DNA from: Undaria pinnatifida
Lineage: Eukaryota > Sar > Phaeophyceae > Laminariales > Alariaceae
Length of the DNA stretch: 64,000 nucleotides
Assembly (NCBI GenBank): GCA_012845835.1
Contig: JABAKD010000022.1
Span: 1,491,501 to 1,555,500, forward strand
Direction: 5' to 3'
Both the position numbers and the translations under genes were made by a program. Of the stretch, positions 38,331-50,800 are shown piece after piece. The first letter of the stretch is position 1. Each line of letters starts with the position of its first letter. The notes under the pieces are model-generated. The model was not told the origin of the DNA, ran no database searches, and saw nothing but the letters and a program-made list of their open reading frames with translations.

Positions 38331-38460
38331 AGAGCCCCCCGTCGCGCATGGTGCAAGCAATGTCCGCCTGGTTTGTAAAAAACTCGACGTGCTTCGTCCC
38401 GGCATTGTAGGGGTGCGAGGGTCTATGGTCATCCAACCACGGTCATGCATGACAATGAGT
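38331..38460 (+). repeat. Dispersed repeat family 3, plus member
   Basis: Contains catggtgcaagcaatgtccg then ctcgacgtgcttcgtcccgg and ggtctatggtcat. Its reverse complement matches 42165-42370 and 58570-58700 (for example cgggacggagcacgtcgggt). A shorter piece is at 42430-42480. Confidence 0.75.
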
Positions 38461-38846
38461 AGATTCGCCTTTCCTCCTCTACTCCTCGAAGTCCGGCAAA
38501 CTCTACGACTAGCCCCTATCTAGCGTCCCTCGTATGCCCTCGGCTTCCCCGTAACACCAGGACATACTTCAAAAGCCACGATATAGCCCAATCTAGCAAC
38601 GAAAAATTGATGGCAATTCAGGTATATGACGGACGGACTGACCGCCGTCTAGACATCATACGAAATACACTAGTTTTAGTGTGGGATCTACTAACGGCGT
38701 GACTGTGACGGCACCTGAAAACTGCCGTCTGCTGACATATTTTCTATCTAGCGCCCCCCTCCCCTACAGGCGTGACTTGTAGCAACGCTATGACATACCC
38801 CTGTCTAGCGCAACAAGCACGTGCATGGTCGCGGGCGTAAGCCACG

Positions 38847-41800
38847 TTAAACTTTGAGAATGTCCTTCTCCTTTGCCGACACCTTTTCATCGATCGTTTT
38901 GGCGTACTTGTCGGTAAGTTTTTGGATGGCGTCTTGCGCGTCCTTCGACTGAGGTTTTCACAGTCACAGAATGGCGTTTGAGGCAGAGGGGGGAGGGGGA
39001 AGGTAAGGGGGGGATGGGAATGGGACGGGGGGGGGGATGGGAGAGGTGGGGGGTGCGGCGGGGGGGGAAGGCGTTGATTGATCGATTTTCATTGCATTAC
39101 TAGAAAAAGTGTCAGCCTGTCTTGCAGCAAGAGGTTACCTTATACAAAATAGCGCTGAAGTAACGCGAGGAAGCAACCACAACAACAACAACCACTACCA
39201 CCACCACAACAACAACTACCACAACAACGGCGAAAACAATCAACAAGTACACTACGCTATGCCACGCATAGCCAGTCGGCGCGATACAGTCCGGGACAAC
39301 ACACAGTACGCCAACGCTCCCTACCCGGCGACCACGAGCATTCTAGCAAAATGTACCAGGTATACCTTACATCACCCCGTACACCACCGCTCCGTCGTCG
39401 TTCCCATTTGCCAGAACCGCCATCTCACCTGGTCCTTCCCCAACTTCTTGGCCTTTTCGGCCTTCTTTACGGCATCCACCGCCTCCCTCCTGATGTTGCG
39501 AATCGCAACCTGACGCGCCGAGTGTTGACGCACAGGGAGCGTACCCACCACCCAACGCAAAAACGATGAGACGGTTACATGGTTTCACATTGTTGACAGA
39601 ACACCACCTAGATCAGATGGTTTCACACTGTCGACACATTACGATCTAGATCATCTAGATCACCTGTATCTTTTGCTACGAGATATCGTGCCAGCGCCGT
39701 GTCATACAGATCATACCCGGCAAACACGTGCGCCAAAGCCGTGTCGAATATATCCCACTCGGCAAGCATAACTCTAGATCGTGCAGATACATATTTCGGT
39801 GGGACGTCTGCCGCGAAAGAGATATATTATTAATATTACGGGGGACCATAGTAAATAGGACCAAATATTGTGAGTCAAAATAGGGAAATATATTGGTTTT
39901 TGTGTGTACCGTAGGTCCTATTTACTATGGTCCCCCGTAATAGTAGATCATTTGATCTGTCCGTGGTCTAGACGGCTCATTTCACGAGCGAGCGTGGGAG
40001 CTGAGAACCCACAACAGCCGCAACAACATTAACCCGCTCACGAAATCATAGGGAAAGCCATGTAAGAAAAAAATCAACATTGCAGCGCCGACCACACCAA
40101 GCAACCACGCATGCTACGGTACAATACCCTTAATTTGCCGAGGCTCATAACCTTAGGAGCTCTACTGCCTTTTGAGAAAAAAATTAAATTGCAACCCGAT
40201 AAGCAATTCCATGGCCTAGGGATATCACCGAAAAAAAATGGAAATCACAAACCGTCCGCGCGCCGGTATTGGGCAGTTCCTAGGTTTGTCAGCCAGGATT
40301 TTTAGAGCAAAATAAATTCTCCCCTATTCGACACTATAATACCAACTATTATGGGAAATATTTTGAGCGATTATTTCTCTCTTTGACAGGGATCTTCGAC
40401 ACCAAACACAAGAATCATCCACTATGGGACCTGAAATCATCGTTATTTCTGGGTTCAGAAATAATCGAGGCCAGAAATCAGCGGATTTGGTTATTTCTGA
40501 GCCCAGAAATAACAGCTCTTCCAACCTCTCAGAACTGGGATTATCTGACTTTTGGATACTACCTCGTACCAAGTATCACATGTCACCACTGCCTGTACCT
40601 GGTATGATACCTGTCTGCTGTACACGTCACCCATCGCCCACAACAAAGAATCACAAAAACACCTACGACAGCATACCGCGCTTGTTGTGTGCGAGACAGA
40701 GCTTAGTCCTCACGCAAACGCGACAGCACCACCACCACCATTATCGAAACTACCACAGGCACACCACACCAGCACCACACCAGCAGAGACAGCAGCAGCA
40801 GAGGCGGTGGTGACCTAACGTCGCCGGCGACAGTGTACGTGCAAGATTTCAAAACTAAAGGCAAATGGCAAAACAAGACCTACCAGTTCAAAATAAACCA
40901 CTATCCAAAAAGCAGAAGCCATAATGGACGCCCCTTACTTCTGATGCAGTTATTTCTCGAGTCTCAAAACTAGAAAATAATCGCCAGAACTAATAGCTCA
41001 AAATTTTTCCATGATAGTAGGTCTAATAGTTGATTCAAACGAGAGACAAAAATAGTGCGAGTAGACCTTACCGCTTGACAGATATTCGATGCTATGGTTG
41101 ACGCACGCTTGAGTGCAGGACGAAGAGGACTAGCCCTAAACACACTACGGTGTTTGCGACGTACCAACTTTGGTTGGGTGGGGTTGGGTAGGAAAGCATA
41201 AAATAATAGTGTCGAAACCGTCGAACATCATACTCCAAGGCCAACTACCCAACCAACAAAAAAACAGCGAAAAAAAAAATGAGAAAATATTTTTTTAGCA
41301 TTTTTGGATTTTTAACCATTTTTTTCCGAGGGTTGGTTGGCCTTGGATTGTTACATTAATCGGTTAAAATACTAGTGTTTACATTTGTTTTCCTCCCAAC
41401 CTAACAGAGTTACGGGAACCGCAAAAAACGCCTAAAATGTTCGATACGATGGTTAACGCACACTGTGTACGAGACGAACAGGATCAGATCTAAACCAGCC
41501 CTAAACAATGGTTGATTGGGTAATTAGAGTCGGAGCAGCTAAGACCAGTTATATTCCTGTCGCACACAGTTATCCAGTGTCAAATAAATGGTAAAGTGTC
41601 CTCTAAGCGACTTGGAATAGCTCACTACGTTGAACGTGGGGTATCCACTACCTCGGCGGAAAAGGAACCCGAGGAGAGACAAAATAAATCAACTAGCGCA
41701 TTTGACCTGGAAAAACAATTAGCTCTTACCAGGTAGTTAGTTTCTCTGTTTCACACTCTTAGAGACCACAGAATCTGTATCTCTCTAAAGTAGAACGACA

Positions 41801-44800
41801 TAATCAGGATGAAAACTATCGATAGGTCTAGTGGCGTCGTTGGGTAGAAAAAAAGGATAAACGTTAAGACAACACACAAACAGACACATACGCGGTCACA
41901 CAAAGACGCAGACACACAAACACACAAACACACAGATACACACAAACACACAGAAACACACAGAAACAAACACACACAGACACTCACGGACACACACAAA
42001 AACCTGTAACTTACCTTCCCCTCCTCACCCAAGCTCTTGGCCTCTTTAGCGAGTTCCTTTCTGCGGTCCTCGGTCACCGGCGGCATGTTCAACCGGATCA
42101 CACTGCAGCCAAGTGGGAAAAGGCGGAGCGAAACGGGGGGGGTACTCATTTCATGCACAGCCGTAGTACTAAGACCATTCACCCTCGCATCCCTACAATG
42201 CTCGGACGGAGGACGTCGGGTTTTCACTGGCCAGGCAGACATCGCGTGCACCAAGCGCGAAGCGCCGTGAGGTGTTCGGCGAGTCGCATGAAGGGTGAGC
42301 TGCATCCTACTAAGAATCACTGGTGAGGCGGACTTTCGCTTCTTGCGCGTACTTTCTTGCATACTGGTTGGCAGCTTCGAATGAAGCAGAAGGCTATCAT
42401 GCATGACCATGGTCAGTAAAAACCTAGACCCTCGCATGCCGACAATCCCGAAACGGAGCACGTCCGGCTTTCATCGAACGTGAGCGGGGGGTAGCAGCCA
42501 CGAGGTATGTGGCCTACAGCACTACCGAGGGAGTGTTCAGAGATAGTGTTCATCTTGTCTGCGACAAATATCAACTACATCGTTCTCCATAAGGATGGGG
42601 TTTCCTAGAATATTCAGGGGCTTCGCAAGTTGAAAAGGGTGGGAAAATGCGTGCCTATAAAAAGCACCAGGTATGTATGAGCTATATGCGCGAGATTCGA
42701 TGATAAAATATACCCTGCGGTAACCATTAACGTGGAAGACTGAACGCACGAAATCTGGAGTGTGTGGAACGATATTGCACACGTGGAAGACTGAACGTAG
42801 GAAATCTGGAGTTTGTGGCACGATATTGCATGTTAATATATGGAACGCGTGTCGGCTCGGGGACATCCACGTGTATGATAGAGCGTGTACGTGTGAAAAT
42901 GGACGTGGGGAGTAATAAAGACACGAGGGGTAATAGAATCACGAATCATATGGCAGGGTGCAGGAAGCTGGTGGGCAAACAACTGGCAGAAACTGCTGCC
43001 GCTGTGAGGATTGCGTACGGCTAAAGGGATCAGCACAAAGTCACGGAGACAGCCAAATACGAGGTACGTCGGGAGATACAGAGCGAACCCTCTCCCTGAA
43101 CAGGCGATTTACAGTAGTGCGCGACAGCACTTTCTAATTTGAGACTGAGAGTTGAAAAAATGTGGCCGGATTTTTGGGCGAAATATAAGAAGTCCCTGAC
43201 GCATACCAAAAATAGAGTAGGACACCCCCTGCCCCACACAAAAAAATCTGAGCCCCGTTTGGTGTAGTAGTCCCAAGTTCGAAGAACAAAAAAAGGAATT
43301 ATGTGCGGTAATCCAACGACGGTTCTATAGTCCTGGGTCGCTACCAACGTAAGGACTGTTCATGGTCAAAGGCAGGAAGGGCAGAAATGGGCGCCCACGG
43401 TCGCGTTGCGTACCGCTTGCTTCGCGCGCACAGCTGCGCCGAGTATAGAAGGGGAACACGTTCTGTCGGGCACGACACTCACCGCCCGCTGCCGGACGAG
43501 ACGCCTAGAGGCCAGGGCTACACTGTTGTGGTATCGGAACATGTAGGATCTACAAAATAAAACGAAGCTGGTGGTCTACTAGTGTCGATCGTCACCCGTA
43601 CGATGTGCGGAAAAATTGGCTCGACTCTTGGACGAGACAAATAAATAATTTTTGAATACTATTAATAATATAAATATAGGGCGCACCCCGGCCCCACGTA
43701 AAAATAATTAAAGCCTGGTGTGGATACTAGGTCCTATCCCCTAGATCGTACCGCCTCGTTATCACTAGAATCCTTCATGGTCACCCTGGCTCCTCGAAAG
43801 GGACTCTGAGGTGTTCTCTCATCGCTTGACCCTCGAGCGTTACGCACATAACCCACCTCGGTGTGTCTCCACAGCTCCATCTATGAAAGAGATCAACCAG
43901 CTACGGGACTACGGTTCGACACACCCGAACATAATGCTTTCTACTGGCCATTGCTCCTCTTGCATGGTCGGGGGTGAGGCCACTGTCCGCCTCCCCGAGA
44001 GCGCTCGCGAGATGTCGCTCATGATTGTCTAATCCTTAGGGTGAATTCATGCATCCATGCATTCATCCATCTACCGAATGAGACCATGCCCCCTCTAAAA
44101 ACCTCAACCCTAACCCTTGCTCTAACCGTAACCGCCCAATTCTATAAGCATATTTTATAAGCATTTTGTATAAAATTATCATAAATACGACAGCTTTGAG
44201 TTCGATAAACTTAGGGTCGATACTCATATTTGCAAGCTGTGTGATACACCGGCCCCTCGTTTTTACAGACGTGTTATTCTTTGAATATATATATATATAT
44301 ACCTGGTACATATGTATGACTGTTACTATGCATGTTGCCAGGGAAAACATCAACAAATATTACCTATAAGAATGGTAGCAACTATACGTACTTTATTATT
44401 CCAACGAAGGAAGTTGTTATAATAAATTTGAACGTCGCTACTTTACCTGCCGTCGTTGTTGGGGGTGAGACCAATGTCTGCCTCCTGGATAGCGCTCGCG
44501 ATATCGTTCAGGATCGTCGGGTCGTACGACTCCACCAGGAGCTGGGTTGCGCTGGACAAAAACAGGACACACACGGCATTCCATGGTACAAAGATAGATT
44601 AGCTGGTGCGAGGAACTCGCATGGCACTCATGACTGATGTTCGGAACTGTCGCCAATGTGTGTGCAATGCTGTGTAATGATAGTCGGCGTACACTCCAGG
44701 AAACTCCAAAAGGGTCTACCACTACCACTAATACTACCACTACTGCTGCTACTACCACTCCTACTCCTACTCCTCGTCCTCCTATTGCCACCACTAGCAG

Positions 44801-47800
44801 TACACTACCACCACTACTAGTAGTAGTACCGCTGCTGCTACTACTAGAAGTACTACTACTAGTGCTGCTGCTACTGCTATTACTACTACTACCGCTATTG
44901 CTACTGCTACTGCTACTGCTACTACTACGAATGCTACTGCCACTGCTACTGCTACAGCTACTGCTACTGCTACTGCTACCGCTACTGCTACTACATACTA
45001 CTACTACTAATAGACTACTACTACTAGTGCTAGTATTATTAGGCACAAGCGACGGTAGAGATGCAATGCATTTTTTCTGAGGCTCCTCTGTTGAGGATCT
45101 CCATACCTCATCCCCTGCCACCCGCCAACGGAACATGCATCTACTAAAGAAAACGCCGTCCTGCATCTCGCGGGGTATTCATACGATACGCGTCCCCGCC
45201 ACGATAGCCTCTAATGTCGCGAACCCCCCCGCCCCCTCTCCCCCTCCGATCCGACCCTTACCAACAGCAAGCGATGGACTCAATTCAAAACCTTAGAAAG
45301 TGCATAGGCTATCCACCCCGCCCCGTCGACCCTGCCCCGCCCCGTACCGCGCAGCATTTCACCTTGTGGTCTTGACGGAAGCGACCTGGTTGAGCGGCGT
45401 CTCTGCCCCATAGCAGTCCACCATCACCCTGTCGAGCACCTTAGGGCTGCACCGAAAAAAACAAAAAAAACAACAAGATCAGCCAAAAAGGGAGCGAAAG
45501 TTCCCTCAAAAGGCCAAAAATAAACGCAAGTGCTTACATTTTGTTTACATGTGAGCGGTGTCTCTGCTTCAAAGCGGCCTACCACCACCCTGTCGAGCAC
45601 CATCAGCCTGGGCTATTAACAGAGAAAAAAACAAAGGTCGTGAAGAAAAAAAAATGGCGTTGGAGGGAGTAAAAAATGGCGAAAAAAACACGAAAACGTT
45701 TGCTGAAGATGGAAAATGGCTAAGAAATGCCTCGCCCTGCCGGTTGGAAGGGTTTTCAGGTTGTCCGCCACGCCATCGAGCATCTACGGTAGATACGCTG
45801 CCTGGCGAAACCTACGATGTGATAACAATCGACCGCAGATAAACAAATAACCCACCCTGTCGGTTCCAAGGGTCTGACAGCAGACAAACCACCGTGCTCA
45901 ACATACAACGTGGGAACTACGATGCAAATCAATCTACGGTATCACAGGTGGATAGATGCCTCGCCCTGCTCTACGGAGTGACACCCATGCCCAGACGCCT
46001 CCCCTTGTTATAGCATGAAATATCTACCACGCTAGATCTACGGTATAATTTACGGTCTATTTGATGTTTGGGTACATACCTCGCCCTGCCAGTTCGGATA
46101 GTTTCGAGGTTGTCCGCCACGCTATCCGTGGACTTCTCCATCCGGGTCTGCGCTGAGGCCATGTTGGCCTTGTCATCAAACTCTTCGCCAGCCTGCGCCA
46201 GAAGATATCACGTTAGACCATGGTTAAAGCTGGTAAGATTTGGGGTCAGCGTTGGCTTGGTACACCTAACCCTGCTGCTTTTACCAGTACTAGTGCCAGC
46301 ACCAATACTGCTAGTACAGCTAATACTGGTACTAATAGCACTGTACACTAGTATAGTACTACTGGTACTACTACAAACAGTAGTACTGTGTACTACTAGT
46401 ACCAGTAGTACTACTACTGTTAATAGTAGTGCTACTGCTGCTACTAATACTATATACTAACTACAACTGCTACTGCTGCTAATTTTACAGGCCTACGATT
46501 AATAACCACAACCACAACTACTAGTCGTAGTGCTACTAGTATTATACCTCTACCAATCCTACAAAATTGTCATGTGATATAGACACGTATGTGCAATCTG
46601 CCAGTACTACTAGTAGTCCTCCTCCTGTTCCCCGTCCTCCCCCTCCTCGTATTACAACAACAACCAAGGCCGTGTGATACCGACATGTAATATCGGCAGT
46701 ACTAAACTTGCAGCTCACCATCATCAAGGCAGATGAGGCCCTCGCGCGAGGAGCCGTCGACGCATAAGACGCCTGACCCCCGACTCGCTGTCGAACGGAA
46801 GCACACAGAAACGCAAGGGAAGCACACGGTACACCCCAGGGAAGCAGGCGGAGCAATCAAGGGAAGCCAAGGGAACACGCAAAGGAAGCGGGCGCCTCAA
46901 CAAGCGAAGCTCAAAAAGGCGCATGTGGTGCAGGGATAAGTGTCCCGGGGAGTTACCTATCAATATATGATGGGGGTTTTAGTGCGTGTGGGTTCTCTGG
47001 CGTGGAGCGTCTCGTACGAAGCCTCTTTCTTTTTAACCATCACTTTTACTCTCCAGCTCAACTCGTAAGAGGTTTTACCCTCAGCGACCTTCTGAACAAG
47101 CCGTGCGACCTTCTGAACAAGCCGTGGTCACAGGTGTCTTCCCTTCTACCCCCCAGTCGCACATGCCTTCGTTTTCATCGCACATACGTAGGGTTCCGCA
47201 TTCCCACTCGTCAGTTTGGAGGGCTCAGGTCCGGATGAGATCAGGTCTGAGTAGGATCAGGGCACCAAGCGGGAGCAGGGTGCAAATCATTTTTTTCTGT
47301 ACGCGTGTTGACCAATCAACCTCACCGAAACATCCGTAGTTTACCACCGAATGGGCTTTGTCGAATAAGTTGCAAGTTCCACTTATTAACCGAGCACCCT
47401 GATCTCACGCACGCGTGGGTTTTCAGAGCAAAGCGACGGGTCGGCCACAAAAATATGGCCCAACTCCTGCACTACATAGTGTCAACAGTATTAATAGTAT
47501 ACCTGGTACATTTTTCGGGGGCAGGTTTTAGAATCTTGCCCCTAAGGGGGGTAGTTACTTCGTACGATCGTATACTCTAGATCTGCGTCGGGTTGACTGC
47601 TTCTTACCGGCAGCAAGCAGCAGTTACGCGTCTCCTCTGTATCAGGTGTGTGCGGAATTTTATTGGTCGTTTTCAAGCAAGCGGTTGCGTCGACATATAC
47701 TACCTGGCTTGATGTAGAGGAAAGGAACACCACTCAGCGATCATATACTACACGCTAGGGCATATTTTTCACGAGCACCACTAACAAGAGCACCAGACAT

Positions 47801-50800
47801 GGACGCGACATCTACATGACCACAACATCTTGGACGACAGTGGGGAGAAAACAGGGCGTATAATCGTACACTAGATAATAACAATGTGAAAAAGAAGTAC
47901 AGACAGTTATGTTAACACTGCGGTAGACCACACTATCAACCTATTACGCAAGGTATTTCGTGCCTCCGGCCGTTTGCATGATCGCCTGACAACCTCTACC
48001 AAACGAAGTAGCACATGCCTAACAAAGTAAAGTCACCCTCGCGTTCAATAGTGGTGACATCGCATGCCCACGCCACCTCGCTTGGTGTATTTGTAAGATA
48101 TATCTCTGTCTTAGAGTTGGCGACCTCAGAGCCCCACATCGGCACGGCAAAAATCATAGTCGTAAATCGTATATGTGAGACAACAATAATGTGCAAAGGA
48201 GGTACAGACAGATATGTTAAAATTGCGGTAAACCGCACTACCAACTTATTACGTAAGGTATTCCGTACATACCGTCTGCATGATTGCCTCCCAACCTATG
48301 CAAAGCGAAGTATGACTAACGAAGTAACGTAATTGAGCGCGTGTACACTAAGCGTTCCTTTCGAAACAATAACGATTCGCATTTTTCCCTTTCGTTCTCA
48401 ATGGCGGTGACATTGCATGACCACATCACCTTGCCTGTTGTATTTGGCAATATGTATCTCTCTCTCATAATTAGCGATGTCAGAAAAAAATGGTATCTAC
48501 ATGATTGTGCCTATCGATTGAAATATTCTATCTTTCGATCCATGTACAATAACAAATTATGAAGCTTTTAACACGTTGTTTACTACACCTAAAAACTGGG
48601 TTGCATACTACATGTAACATCAAACCTTCTGGAATAATAAACATTACCAGGCGGGTGATATAAAGGGGTGTCTTCTTGCTGCAACCGTCACATTCTTCCC
48701 CTTAGGGTTTATAGCTTCCGCGCACATATTGAAATGCTCGCCCCCCCCCGATCCCTCTTGTTCAAACGCCCCACCTGAAATCAAAATCTACCATTAGAAA
48801 ACACTACCAGCCAGCTGATATCATCTCATTATCCATCTAGCCATCCATGCCGTAGCTCCAACTCATCTCCGCCCTCCGCCCCCCCCCCCCCCCCTTTTGT
48901 TCCCCGCCCAGTTCGTTCAAGCGCCCCACTTACAATCGAAATCGGCCAGAGTAATAAACACTCCTAAGCAATTGATACCACGTCATTATCTTTCTAGCCA
49001 TCCATGACGTAGCTTTCATTCATCCCCCCTTCCCCCCTCCAACGCCCCCTCCTTCCCCACACCCCGCACGATCGCCTAGACCCAGCACCGCGCGTATAGC
49101 AAGCCCCTACATATATGATTAATACGCGCGATCGGAGGATCACACACAATGTTGCGAAGATCAGTGTCGACCAAATCCTTGATCTCATAGCTGGAGTGTA
49201 TTTTAATATTATATGTGACCTAAACCCCTTGAACCCGCCCCCTCCCCCCCCCCCCCCCCCCCTACCTTTTTTTTTTTTTACCTCGCTTTCTCTTGCTTAA
49301 ACGCCTCACCTAATATCGAAATCCGCCAGAGTGATAAACATTTCCACGCCCTGGATATCGCCTCGATATCGTTTAAGAGCCGTCCATGCCGCTGCTGCAA
49401 TTCCCACCCACCCCCGCCCCCAACGCCCCCTCCTTCCCCACCACCCGCACCATCGCCTAGACCTAGCACCACGCGCATAGCAAACCCCTACATCTATGCG
49501 ACCTAAAGCCCTGCCCCCCCGCCCCCCGCCCCCCCCGGCACATTCCCCCCCCCCTCCCCCACAAGAAGGATTCATAGTTTCCACGCACAAATTGACCTGC
49601 CCCACCCATCCCCTCCCCCTCCTCCCCCCCTCCCGCCCCCCTTTTGATCAAAATCAGGCCCCCACGTCCTTCAAAACTCCGCCCTCCCCTCACTGGTTAT
49701 TCGACTTACAGTATTCACTCGATAAACTGATGCATTTCCTTCCACAGCTGTCAGATTTTGTCCCCATCAGAAACGGGTTTTATAGTTTCCGCGCACAGAC
49801 TGCCTAACATCACCCTGTTGGCCCTGATAGCTACACTGTAGTTGCAAGGGGAGTCGCCGACCTATATCCTTAATGAGGACACACAACTCGTAATACGCGC
49901 GATCGGAGTATCACACACAGCTTGCGAAGATGAGTTTCGACGAAATCTTCGATCTCACAGCTGGAGTGTATTTTCATTTTTATAATAATATAATTCCATT
50001 TTTGGTGTTCCTTGGGCACAAGCACCATTTTATAACTAATTTTCAAGGACGTCAGCCGTGAGTTTGACGAACTTCCCTGGGTCAATACTCATCTTTGCAA
50101 GCTGCGTTGTTGGTACTCGTAATATACTATATGAGTGAGTTTTTATTGGGAGGTGTCTTATTTTTTGTCCACTATAATGGTAAGTATAGGTATTTATACT
50201 TTAGGTGGGGAATTTTGAGCTAGGTATAACATCACATCTATTTTATAAATTTATTTCTGTAGTTTCCACTATACTGCTTTATCATCGTATGTATGGTGGG
50301 CGGTTTATTTTATAACTAATTTTCAAGGACGTCAGCCGTGAGTTTGACGAATTTTAGGTCAATACTCATTTCGTCTACAGCAGTACTGTCGAAAATAATT
50401 TCGATTAAACGATCACAGCATCGGTACACGAAGCAACTCGGGCTGCTGTTGGTTGGGGTTGGGGTTGGGGCTGGCGTTTTTCGTCGTTTTATCCGAAATC
50501 CCTTGTCGTAATACTGGAACCACAGGCCATACACAAAAAACTTCCTATAATAGAGGCTCACCGGACCTGTGCCGTTTGTAGTTTTAGGTTGCTTTACCAA
50601 GGTCCCATGTCCCAAGCCTCAAGTCCCAAACCACACCCCCAGTTCCCAACATGGATTTGTAAAAAGTAAACGGTTAGAGCTGGTTGTACGGAAAAGCTCA
50701 AGTACTCGAAAGACGCACACCAGGTAGTGCGTGTGGCGAATCAGTGTCCCACGAGCCCATCAACGGTGCACACAGCGGCGCCTGCGGACCGCCAACACAC

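Noticed and set aside
41751-42461. Long minus-strand open frame of 236 codons
   Set aside because: Only the 42015-42102 part is coding (ribosome recycling factor exon). The remainder reads through a CA microsatellite (Val/Cys/Leu repeats) past a clear GTAAGT donor.
44100-44135. ccctaaccct-like words (also 59410-59430) as interstitial telomere repeats
   Set aside because: Only one or two imperfect units occur at each place, which is too few to support a telomeric origin.
44438-45166. Ser-rich minus-strand and Leu-rich plus-strand frames (also 44637-45080)
   Set aside because: They are generated by the TAC/TGC triplet array. The only true coding part is the exon at 44447-44551 in a different structure.
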